Shown here piece after piece: positions 6,982 through 13,823 of a stretch of DNA of 14,473 nucleotides. Both the position numbers and the translations under genes were made by a program. Source of the stretch: Elusimicrobiota bacterium (GTDB lineage: Bacteria; Elusimicrobiota; Elusimicrobia; Elusimicrobiales; UBA9959); assembly GCA_022703115.1 (NCBI GenBank), contig JAKLEK010000014.1:1-14473 (forward strand), read 5' to 3'. The notes under the pieces are model-generated. The model searched no databases, had not been told where the DNA came from, and worked only from the letters and a program-made list of their open reading frames with translations. Every line of letters starts with the position of its first letter. Position 1 is the stretch's first letter.

Positions 6982-9351
6982 TTATTTCGCCACCTTCTGC
7001 TTTTTCCGCGCGGACGGAGCGCGGCCTTTCTCAAGGACCAGTTCCAGCACCTCATCCATGGAGGAGACCGGGACAAGACGCATCTTATCCTTTATCTCGG
7101 CCGGGATATCCTCAAGCTCCTTCACGTTGACCTTGGGGAACAGCACCGTATAGAGCCCTTCCCTGAAAGAGGCGATTATCTTTTCCTTTAGCCCGCCTAT
7201 GCCGAGCACGCGGCCGGTAAGAGTGACCTCTCCGGTCATGGAAACGCCCTTCTTCACCGGACGTCCGGTAAGCAGGCTGGCCAGCGCGGTCGCCAGAGTG
7301 ATGCCGGCCGAAGGCCCGTCCTTAGGTATGGCGCCCTCTGGAATATGTATATGGAAGGCGCGGGACTGGATATAGGAGGAGGGGACGAAGTCCTTCGACT
7401 TGATGTAGGAAAAAGCCGCCTGCGCGGATTCCTTCATCACATCTCCGAGCTTGCCGGTCAGGATGAGCGCGCCCTTTCCAGGGACCGCCGCGGCCTCGAC
7501 CGCGAGCACTTCTCCTCCGTTCTCGGTCCAGGCCAGGCCGGAAGCCAGGCCCACTCCGTTGTCCTCTCTCCTGTCGTTCAGGAACTTGGGAACGCCCAGA
7601 TACTCGTGGAGGTTGGCTTCGGTGATCCTGACCTCCTTGAGCTTCTTCTCGACCACCTTAGTGGCGATGCGCCGGCAGAGAGTCGCTATCTCCCTGTCCA
7701 GGTTCCGCACCCCCGCCTCGCGCGTGTAGCCGCGTATGATGGCGTCGATGGCGGCGCCGTCCGGCTTGAGCGCGGTCTCCTGCAGGCCGTGCTCCCGGAG
7801 CTGTTTGGGGATCAGGAACTGCCTGGCTATGGCTATCTTCTCGTTATGGGTATAGCCGTTGAACTCTATTACCTCCATCCTGTCCCGCAGGCTGACCGGG
7901 ATGCCCCACAGCGTGTTGGCCGTGGCTATGAACATGACCTTGGAGATGTCGAAGGGCACGTCGAGGAAATGGTCCATGAATTCCGAGTTCTGCTCCGGGT
8001 CTAGGACCTCCAGAAGGGCGGCGGCGGGATCTCCGCGCCAGTCCGAGCCCATCTTGTCTATCTCGTCCATCAGGAAGACGGGGTTGCGGCTGCGGGCCTT
8101 CTTTATGCTCTGTATGATGCGGCCTGGCATGGACGCGACATAGGTCCGCCTGTGGCCGCGGATCTCCGATTCATCCCTGACCCCGCCCAGGGACATGCGC
8201 ACGAAGTTGCGGCCCATGGACCTGGCGATGGAGCGGGCTATGGAGGTCTTTCCGGTCCCCGGAGGACCGACGAAGCAGAGGATAGGACCTTTCAGTTTCT
8301 TCGTAAGAGTGCAGACGGCGAGGTATTCTATCACCCGGTCTTTCGGTTTCTTAAGACCGTAGTGTTCCTCTTCCAGCGTCTTCCGGGCGGCTTCCAGATC
8401 GATAGCGTCACGGGTCTCCACGTTCCACGGAAGGCCCACCAGCCAATCCAGATAGGTGCGCGACACCGTGGTTTCCGGGGAGAACGGGGCCATCCGGGAC
8501 AGCCTGGCCAGTTCCTTTTCGGCCGCGGCCTCCGCCTCTTTCGGCATCTTCACGGCCTTTATCTTCTTCTTGAGTTCGTCCAGTTCTTTTGAAAAATCGT
8601 CCTTCTGATGAAGCTCCTTCTGTATGGCCTTCATCTGCTCGTTGAGGTAATATTCCTTCTGGGATTTCTCGATCTGCCCTTTGACGCGGCTGTGAAGCTT
8701 GTGCTCTATGTCCAGGATCTCTATTTCCTTGGCGAGCAGCTTGATGATGCGCTCCAGACGGACCTTCACGTCCGAGGTCTCCAGCACCTCCTGACGGTCC
8801 GGTATGTTGAAGATGGAGTTGGCCGCGATGGTATCGGCGAGTTTTGAGGGGTCGTCTATCTGGGCCAGCATGGAGACCGAATCCAGGGTGACGCGCGTAC
8901 CCAGCTTGACGTATTCCTCGAAGGCCTGAACGGCGTGCCGCATCAGGGCTATTATCTCCGGGGTCTTATCGGCCGCCGCCTCCGCGTACTCCACTTCGGC
9001 CATCAGGCAGCCGCGCTCCTTGTCTTCCGCCAGCTTCAGCACCCTGGCCCGCTTATGGCCCTCCAGGAAGACCCGCATGGTGCCGTCCGGCATTTTCAGG
9101 GACTGCGCCACTTCGCTGACCACGCCGTAGGCGTAAAGGTCGTCCGGGGACGGATCGTTCACGCCCGGTTTTTTCTGCGCCACGGCGAGCATCAGTTTGC
9201 CGGCGGGGAGAGCGGTCTCTATCGCCGCCACCGACTTGGGGCGGTCTACGGAGAGGGGAAGGGCCATGTGCGGAAAAAGCACCACGTCCCTTATGGCGAT
9301 GGCCGGAAGCCGGGCCGGATAGACCCGGGAAGCGTTCGCTGAAGCGTCCAT
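6982..9351 (-). CDS. lon: ATP-dependent endopeptidase Lon
   Basis: Cytoplasmic AAA+ serine protease that unfolds and degrades misfolded and short-lived regulatory proteins. The 789 residues match the full-length LonA layout: N-terminal substrate-binding domain (about 10-205, ARLPAIAIRDVVLFPHMALPL at its start), a charged coiled-coil (about 205-290), the AAA+ module with Walker A GPPGTGKT (362-369), GGVRDESEIRGHRRTYVASMPG region (389-410), Walker B VFLMDEID (425-432), and the protease domain with catalytic Ser681 in PKDGPSAG and Lys722 in GIGGLKEK. The C-terminal tail is short and basic. It begins 18 bases after the clpP stop with an AGGAG site 7 bases before the ATG, so it is translated from the clpP transcript. 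It is LonA, not LonB, because the N-terminal domain is present and no membrane segment is inserted. Confidence 0.97.
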   Translation of the reverse strand: MDASANASRVYPARLPAIAIRDVVLFPHMALPLSVDRPKSVAAIETALPAGKLMLAVAQKKPGVNDPSPDDLYAYGVVSEVAQSLKMPDGTMRVFLEGHKRARVLKLAEDKERGCLMAEVEYAEAAADKTPEIIALMRHAVQAFEEYVKLGTRVTLDSVSMLAQIDDPSKLADTIAANSIFNIPDRQEVLETSDVKVRLERIIKLLAKEIEILDIEHKLHSRVKGQIEKSQKEYYLNEQMKAIQKELHQKDDFSKELDELKKKIKAVKMPKEAEAAAEKELARLSRMAPFSPETTVSRTYLDWLVGLPWNVETRDAIDLEAARKTLEEEHYGLKKPKDRVIEYLAVCTLTKKLKGPILCFVGPPGTGKTSIARSIARSMGRNFVRMSLGGVRDESEIRGHRRTYVASMPGRIIQSIKKARSRNPVFLMDEIDKMGSDWRGDPAAALLEVLDPEQNSEFMDHFLDVPFDISKVMFIATANTLWGIPVSLRDRMEVIEFNGYTHNEKIAIARQFLIPKQLREHGLQETALKPDGAAIDAIIRGYTREAGVRNLDREIATLCRRIATKVVEKKLKEVRITEANLHEYLGVPKFLNDRREDNGVGLASGLAWTENGGEVLAVEAAAVPGKGALILTGKLGDVMKESAQAAFSYIKSKDFVPSSYIQSRAFHIHIPEGAIPKDGPSAGITLATALASLLTGRPVKKGVSMTGEVTLTGRVLGIGGLKEKIIASFREGLYTVLFPKVNVKELEDIPAEIKDKMRLVPVSSMDEVLELVLEKGRAPSARKKQKVAK

Positions 9352-9369
9352 GCGTATACTCCTAAGCGG

Positions 9370-9975
9370 CTATTTCTTCTTGAAGTCCAGGACCCCGTCT
9401 ATCAGTCCGTAGTCCTTAGCCTGTTCGGCCGACATATAATAGTTCCTTTCCATGTCGGCTCTGACCTTTTCGGGGCTCCGGCCGCAGTGCTTGGCGAGGA
9501 TCTCGATGAGGCGGGTCTTGTTCTCCTGCATTTCCTTGCTCTCGATGTCGATGTCGGTCGCCTGCCCCGAGATGCCGCCGCCCCATATGAGGGGCTGGTG
9601 GATCATGATGCGGGCGTTAGGAAGGGCGAAGCGCTTGCCTTTGGAGCCGGCGGCCAGCAGGACGGCGCCGAAGCTCATGGCCATTCCCATGCAGATGGTC
9701 GAGATGGGGGCCTTTATGAACTGCATGGTGTCGTAGACGGCGAGTCCGGCGGTCACCATTCCGCCGGGGGAGTTTATGTAGAGGTTTATGTCCTTGTCGT
9801 TGGCCTCGGCGTCGAGGTAGAGGAGCTGGGCGATGACGGTGTTGGCCGAGGCGGTGGAGACGGCGCCCTCGGGATCGCCGATGAAGATTATCCGGTCCTT
9901 CAGCAGCCTGGAATAGATGTCGTAACCTACCATCGCCCCCTGGTTCCACTTTTCTATTATCGTCGGAATTATCAT
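9370..9975 (-). CDS. clpP: ClpP protease subunit with Asn in the catalytic triad
   Basis: Barrel-forming serine protease that degrades substrates fed by a Clp ATPase. The 201-residue protein has DIYSRLLKDRIIFIG (19-33), LYINSPGG (65-72), the nucleophile Ser101 in GMAMSFGAVLLAAG, and His126 in MIHQPL. The third triad residue is unusual: E. coli has Asp in ERDRF, and the aligned segment here is MERNYYMS, giving Asn178 (codon AAC). Listeria ClpP1 is a described case with Asn at this place. After HQPL the handle loop is about three residues longer than in E. coli (IWGGGIS before GQATDI). No long propeptide is seen. A GAGGAGG site lies 8 bases before the ATG. It sits between tig and lon; clpX is missing from the cluster, so the ATPase partner must be encoded elsewhere. 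Confidence 0.95.
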   Translation of the reverse strand: MIIPTIIEKWNQGAMVGYDIYSRLLKDRIIFIGDPEGAVSTASANTVIAQLLYLDAEANDKDINLYINSPGGMVTAGLAVYDTMQFIKAPISTICMGMAMSFGAVLLAAGSKGKRFALPNARIMIHQPLIWGGGISGQATDIDIESKEMQENKTRLIEILAKHCGRSPEKVRADMERNYYMSAEQAKDYGLIDGVLDFKKK

Positions 9976-10072
9976 GTATGCATCCTCCTCTATTTACGCC
10001 TTGTCAGTCGCCGGCGGCTGGACCGGGTCCGGGCCCCTGTCTTAGTTCCAAGCTATCTGGCGACGCCGCGCG

Positions 10073-11335
10073 TCAGGCCTTGCTCTCCTCTTTGATCACG
10101 GCCTTGGATCTCACGAAGGCCATGGTCTTGTTCTCCACTATGGACGCCTGGATGTAATCCTTGCGTTTCTCGAAAAGCTCGCGGGCCTTCTTCTTCTCCT
10201 CTTCGGTGTTCAGGCGGGTGAGGACTTTCTCCAGTTCCGCGGTCACATCGTCGGCTGTGGCTTCGATCTTCTCTTTCCTGGCGATATTATGCAGAAGGTA
10301 GGTGAGGCTGAGATTCCGCTCCGCCACCGGTTTGAGGCGCTCAAGGAACGCGTCCTCCTGTACCTCTTCTTCCGGGTTCACGCGCTTTTTGAGTATTCCG
10401 AAGAGCTCCCTCGCCTCTTCTTTGACCAGGGTGGGGGGGAGCTGCATCGGATTGCTCTTCAGAAGGGAGTCCTCGATCTGGGTGGTCAGGTCCTTTTCGG
10501 TCTTCTCGGTCTCGCCGCGCTCCAGAAGCTTCCGCACGTTGGCCCGCAGTTCTTCCAGCGTGGCCACTCCGGCCTCTTTCAGGAACGCCTCGTCTATCTC
10601 CGGCACGACCTTGCTCTTTATTTCCGCGACGGTGACCTTGAACCTCATTTTCTTGTCGCCGAAGGAGGAGTCGAACTCCCGGGTCTCTCCCTTGGCCGCG
10701 CCGAGTATGTTGTCGGCCAGGCCCGCGATGGTCTGCGGACTGGACATGTCCACTATCTCCCCGTTCACATCCCCGTCCTGGACCTTGACTTCGTTCTCGT
10801 AAGATTCGTAGTTGACTATAACGAAATGGTCCTTGGCGACCTTTCCTTCCACAGGTTTGAGATAGGCGTTGTACTGACGGACCTGGTCGATGTACCCGGT
10901 AACGTCCTCTTCGGCGACCTTTTTCACGCGGCGCACCGCCGGGATCTTCTCATACCCTTTCGGGTCCACCTGGGGATTGCATTCCAGCTGGACTTCAAAA
11001 TAAAGCTTCTTGTCCGGCTCGTAAGAGACGTTCTTCATTATCGGCGTTACGACCGGCACCACCTTATCGGTCTTGAGTATCTCGGGCAGCGCGGCCTTCG
11101 CGGAAAGGTCCAGGACCTCGTCCTTCACCATGGAGGGGAACTGCGCCTTTATCATGGCCAGCGGGACCTTGCCCGCCCTGAACCCCGGGATGGAGACTAC
11201 CGCCTGCAGGCGCACCAGAGCGGCGTCGACGGTCTGCCTGAGGTTCTCTGAGTCCACGTTCACGCCGAACAGATGGACGCAGCCATCCTGTTTCAGTTTC
11301 TTGATCCTGCCGGAGAAGTTGAGAGTCAGTGGCAT
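10073..11335 (-). CDS. tig: Trigger factor
   Basis: Ribosome-bound chaperone that shields nascent chains as they leave the exit tunnel. The 420-residue protein has the ribosome-docking loop GFRAGKVPL (51-59), a central FKBP-like domain (about 168-245) and a long helical, highly charged C-terminal substrate cradle. The FKBP-like domain looks reduced and poor in the aromatic residues that line the peptidyl-prolyl isomerase pocket, so isomerase activity is uncertain. The frame stays open upstream to 11440, but that part runs through the tRNA-Leu gene. The ATG at 11335 is chosen because the protein then begins like other trigger factors and a GGAGG site precedes it. The gene lies 97 bases ahead of clpP, the normal order. 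No promoter is visible in the 62 bases between it and tRNA-Leu. Confidence 0.94.
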   Translation of the reverse strand: MPLTLNFSGRIKKLKQDGCVHLFGVNVDSENLRQTVDAALVRLQAVVSIPGFRAGKVPLAMIKAQFPSMVKDEVLDLSAKAALPEILKTDKVVPVVTPIMKNVSYEPDKKLYFEVQLECNPQVDPKGYEKIPAVRRVKKVAEEDVTGYIDQVRQYNAYLKPVEGKVAKDHFVIVNYESYENEVKVQDGDVNGEIVDMSSPQTIAGLADNILGAAKGETREFDSSFGDKKMRFKVTVAEIKSKVVPEIDEAFLKEAGVATLEELRANVRKLLERGETEKTEKDLTTQIEDSLLKSNPMQLPPTLVKEEARELFGILKKRVNPEEEVQEDAFLERLKPVAERNLSLTYLLHNIARKEKIEATADDVTAELEKVLTRLNTEEEKKKARELFEKRKDYIQASIVENKTMAFVRSKAVIKEESKA

Positions 11336-11339
11336 TGTA

Positions 11340-11344
11340 CCTCC
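11340..11344 (-). promoter_or_regulatory. Shine-Dalgarno site fixing the tig start
   Basis: GGAGG on the minus strand, 4 bases before ATG 11335-11333. It shows that translation starts here rather than at upstream in-frame codons that fall within tRNA-Leu. Confidence 0.7.
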
Positions 11345-11397
11345 AGGGTGTCGTTCACTGTCACGGACGGCGGCGGCGGGCGATGCAGGAGGAGGGA

Positions 11398-11481
11398 TGT
11401 CGAGACGGGGACTCGAACCCCGACGGGCGTTAACCCACATGGTCCTAAGCCATGCGCGTCTACCAGTTCCGCCATCTCGAC
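11398..11481 (-). tRNA. tRNA-Leu (anticodon UAG)
   Basis: Complete class II tRNA of 84 bases. The 7-pair acceptor stem is GTCGAGA with TCTCGAC, the anticodon stem CATGG/CCATG encloses loop CTTAGGA (anticodon TAG, reading CUA-type Leu codons), a long variable arm follows (GGG...CCC), and the T arm is CGGGG-TTCGAGT-CCCCG. The discriminator base is A, as expected for Leu. CCA is not encoded. Confidence 0.95.
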
Positions 11482-11487
11482 CCTAAA

Positions 11488-11565
11488 GCGGCCTCGGGGC
11501 CGCAACGGCCGAAACGCGGCCCGCGGCTTTCAGGGACCCTGTCCTATCGCGCGCCATCGCGCGCG
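11488..11565 (-). other. Inter-tRNA spacer with two strong hairpins
   Basis: The 103 bases between the tRNAs contain no gene but two perfect stems: GCGGCC/GGCCGC with a 4-base loop (11488-11503) and CGCGCGC/GCGCGCG with a 4-base loop (11548-11565). The perfect palindrome CAGGGACCCTG (11531-11541) lies between. These may guide processing of a tRNA precursor. No T tracts and no second promoter are evident. Confidence 0.4.
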
Positions 11566-11584
11566 CACGTCAGCGAAAATCGGC

Positions 11585-11656
11585 TGGGCCGTACTGGACT
11601 CGAACCAGTAGCCTTGCGCTTAAGAGGCGCCTGCTCCACCATTGAGCTAACGGCCC
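11585..11656 (-). tRNA. tRNA-Lys (anticodon CUU)
   Basis: Complete 72-base tRNA. Acceptor stem GGGCCGT/ACGGCCC, D arm GCTC/GAGC, anticodon loop CTCTTAA (anticodon CTT, reading AAG), T arm ACTGG-TTCGAGT-CCAGT, discriminator A. CCA is not encoded. The outermost anticodon-stem position (27-43) is a G-A mismatch; the other four pairs are G-C or C-G. Confidence 0.95.
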
Positions 11657-11665
11657 GGAGTTATT

Positions 11666-11694
11666 ATTCTACAACAAATCGGAAAATAATTCAA
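11666..11694 (-). promoter_or_regulatory. Promoter for tRNA-Lys and probably the downstream cluster
   Basis: On the minus strand TTGAAT (11694-11689, 4 of 6) and TAGAAT (11671-11666, 5 of 6) are spaced exactly 17 bases apart in an A+T-rich island. Transcription would start only a few bases before the mature tRNA-Lys 5' end. It is the best promoter match in the window and the only clear one upstream of tRNA-Leu, tig, clpP and lon. Confidence 0.65.
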
Positions 11695-11719
11695 AACGAG
11701 CCGAGCTCAGGTTTGTAAA
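11690..11719 (+). promoter_or_regulatory. Possible divergent promoter of the SpoIID-like gene
   Basis: TTCAAA (11690-11695) and TGTAAA (11714-11719) are 18 bases apart, each matching 4 of 6 consensus bases. The -35 box would overlap that of the tRNA promoter on the other strand. CATAAT at 11727-11732 is an alternative -10 box without a good -35. Weak evidence. Confidence 0.25.
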
Positions 11720-11749
11720 CTCACCTCATAATTGCTAGCCTATGACCCG

Positions 11750-13792
11750 ATGGGAACACCGTTAAAAGTCTCTCTGTGCGCGTTGTCTCTTATGCTGCCG
11801 GCCGAACGCCTGGCGGCGGAAGAGAACCTGTTTAAACCGCTCGGGGAGGCCATAGCTTCCTGGACCGAAGGCCGCCCCACGGATTCCATAGGCTCGCTGG
11901 AGTACGTTATCTTCCGTTCATCCGACCCGGCGCTGAGCCTGACGGCTATCAAGGAGATCTCGGTCCTGCTGGCCGAACAAGGGAAGAACCGGGAGGCCCT
12001 GGCGTATCTGGCGCGCGCCGAAGTCCTGGCCCCTTCGGACCCCTACATCGCCTTTGAAAAAGGCTGGAATTTTCTGAGCCTTGAAGACCACCTCGAGGCC
12101 CGAACCGCCTTCGAAAAGGCCCTTACGCTGACCGGCGAATCGGACATGGCTAGCCAGGCCCGCTTCGGACTTGCGCTGGCCGAATCCCGTCTCGGAGGCC
12201 CGGCCGCGGCGGCGGAAAACCTTCAGACGCTGTATAATAAATATCCTTACCTCCTGTCCCCTACGGCCCAGATGATCAGCGCGCAGTACGAAAAGCTAAA
12301 GAAGAGGCAGCATGCGATCACCTTTCTGAACGAAGCGCTGACCTACGATCCAAGGAACATCCAGGCCGAGACCGATCTTGCCCGGCTTTACGACGCCGCC
12401 GATTATTATCTTCCGGCCTGGCAGACCTATCACACCCTCGCCGAGCTGGACCCCGCGGACGCTTACTCGGCCGGGAAGGCGGAGGCGCTGGCTTCGCACG
12501 TGGAAGGGAAGCAGGACAATCTTCTCTACTGGACCAGGATGGCGTGGCCGGCCCACGACAAACCCCTCGCCTACTCAGGAAAGGATATAGTAAGACTGGG
12601 ACTTTTTTCCGACCTTAAAGGAAAGCCTTCCGGTCTGACCGGCTTCAGCTTCATCGCCAACACCGATTTCGTTATAACAGATTCCAGGCTCGGGGAAGTG
12701 GGAGGGGGGAAGGCCAGGATGCAGTGGAGCGTCAGATACGACCCGCTGAACAGGATCTGCCAGATAAGGGACAACATGGGGTCCATAATCCATTCCACGC
12801 GCAATTCTTTCCGCCTGACCCCCTCGATCAAGGGAGGAGTGATACTTATAAAGAGCCCGGCCATAAGCGCGGAACGCGGAGTGGACCGGGGGGACCGTGA
12901 GGTGACCGGGGAACTGAACGTCGTGGCGCGCGACGACGGCTTCATCCTCACGAACTCAGTCCCGATGGAAGCCCTGGTCCCGGCCATTACGACCTCCCTG
13001 TCCGCAGGCGGGCGGCAGCTGGAAGCTATGAAGGCCCTTTCGGTGGTGGTCCGTTCGAAACTGAACGCGCTTAGAAAAGGGAATCCGGACGCCGCCCAGG
13101 ACTATGACTTCTGCGATTCGAAACACTGCCTGCCTTTCCCCGGCCTGCAGAACGAGAACGAGACGGCTCTCAAGGCCGCGGAGGCGACGCGCGGCGAGGT
13201 GCTTTCCGGCAGCGGCGTCCCGGTAACGGCGGCTTTTCACGTCGCCTGCGGCGGAAGGACCGAGCAGGGTGCCGACGACAAAGGCCGGAACCCGGGCAGG
13301 CTGACCCCGTTCAGCCTGTATTATCACACCCTGAAAGCGCCGAACGACGCCACCCTCTGCCTGCCGGAGGACAGGACCAAGGCTTCGGACGCGGTCTGGA
13401 CCCTGATGATAAAACCGAAGTGGATAGAGAGCCGCCTCAACCGGAAGCACAAGATAGGCTATATCAGGTCGATGTTCGCGCTGAAGCGCAGCCCGGGCGG
13501 ACGCGTTCAGAGCCTGCGCGTAGAGGGGACCGCCGGATCGGTCACGCTGGAAGGGTTCGACGCTATATCGGAAGCCCTGGCCGCCGGAACCCTGCGCTCC
13601 CCGCTTTTCACCATAAGGCCGGTGTTCGACGGCAAATACCCCGGTTATTTCCTTCTGCGCGGGATAGGCACCGGCGACGGACAGGGTTACTGCATACTGG
13701 GCGGACAGGGCATGGCTAAGAAGCTGGGCGCCTCGTACACCGCCATACTGAAACATTATTTCCCGGAGTACAGGATAACCAGGCTTCCCTGA
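11750..13792 (+). CDS. TPR-SpoIID/LytB-domain protein, likely exported
   Basis: A 680-residue protein with a short hydrophobic N-terminus (about 5-16, signal-like, ending near ERLAAEE), five TPR-like repeats (about 60-238), and a SpoIID/LytB domain filling most of the second half. SpoIID proteins cleave glycan strands of denuded peptidoglycan; LytB-type proteins modify amidases. Recognisable SpoIID elements are NSVPMEALVPAI (402-413), LEAMKALSVVVRSKL (424-438), CDSKHC (455-460), EATRGEVL (478-485), HVACGGRTE (497-505) and the C-terminal GIGTGDGQG...GASYTAILKHYF (638-670). Two departures: where SpoIID has SEMP with its catalytic Glu this has SLSA, and the family's GHG is GDG. The start is uncertain: ATG 11750 or TTG 11732, neither with a ribosome site. 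The family is likely; hydrolytic or lytic activity is doubtful. Confidence 0.85.
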   Translation: MGTPLKVSLCALSLMLPAERLAAEENLFKPLGEAIASWTEGRPTDSIGSLEYVIFRSSDPALSLTAIKEISVLLAEQGKNREALAYLARAEVLAPSDPYIAFEKGWNFLSLEDHLEARTAFEKALTLTGESDMASQARFGLALAESRLGGPAAAAENLQTLYNKYPYLLSPTAQMISAQYEKLKKRQHAITFLNEALTYDPRNIQAETDLARLYDAADYYLPAWQTYHTLAELDPADAYSAGKAEALASHVEGKQDNLLYWTRMAWPAHDKPLAYSGKDIVRLGLFSDLKGKPSGLTGFSFIANTDFVITDSRLGEVGGGKARMQWSVRYDPLNRICQIRDNMGSIIHSTRNSFRLTPSIKGGVILIKSPAISAERGVDRGDREVTGELNVVARDDGFILTNSVPMEALVPAITTSLSAGGRQLEAMKALSVVVRSKLNALRKGNPDAAQDYDFCDSKHCLPFPGLQNENETALKAAEATRGEVLSGSGVPVTAAFHVACGGRTEQGADDKGRNPGRLTPFSLYYHTLKAPNDATLCLPEDRTKASDAVWTLMIKPKWIESRLNRKHKIGYIRSMFALKRSPGGRVQSLRVEGTAGSVTLEGFDAISEALAAGTLRSPLFTIRPVFDGKYPGYFLLRGIGTGDGQGYCILGGQGMAKKLGASYTAILKHYFPEYRITRLP

Positions 13793-13823
13793 ATCCTCCT
13801 CTAACGGACGATAGACCAGAGCA

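Noticed and set aside
5350..7191. A 613-codon open frame on the plus strand
   Set aside because: It lies opposite the DUF885 gene and the end of lon, is rich in Gly, Arg, His and Leu as mirror frames of GC-rich genes are, and shows no family motifs. The minus-strand genes explain this region.
11336..11397. A heat-shock element (CIRCE or sigma-32 type) before tig
   Set aside because: I looked for TTAGCACTC-type repeats and heat-shock boxes upstream of tig, clpP and lon and saw none.
11336..11440. N-terminal extension of trigger factor by 35 codons
   Set aside because: The extension reads through the tRNA-Leu gene; a ribosome site and the family's normal start point to 11335.
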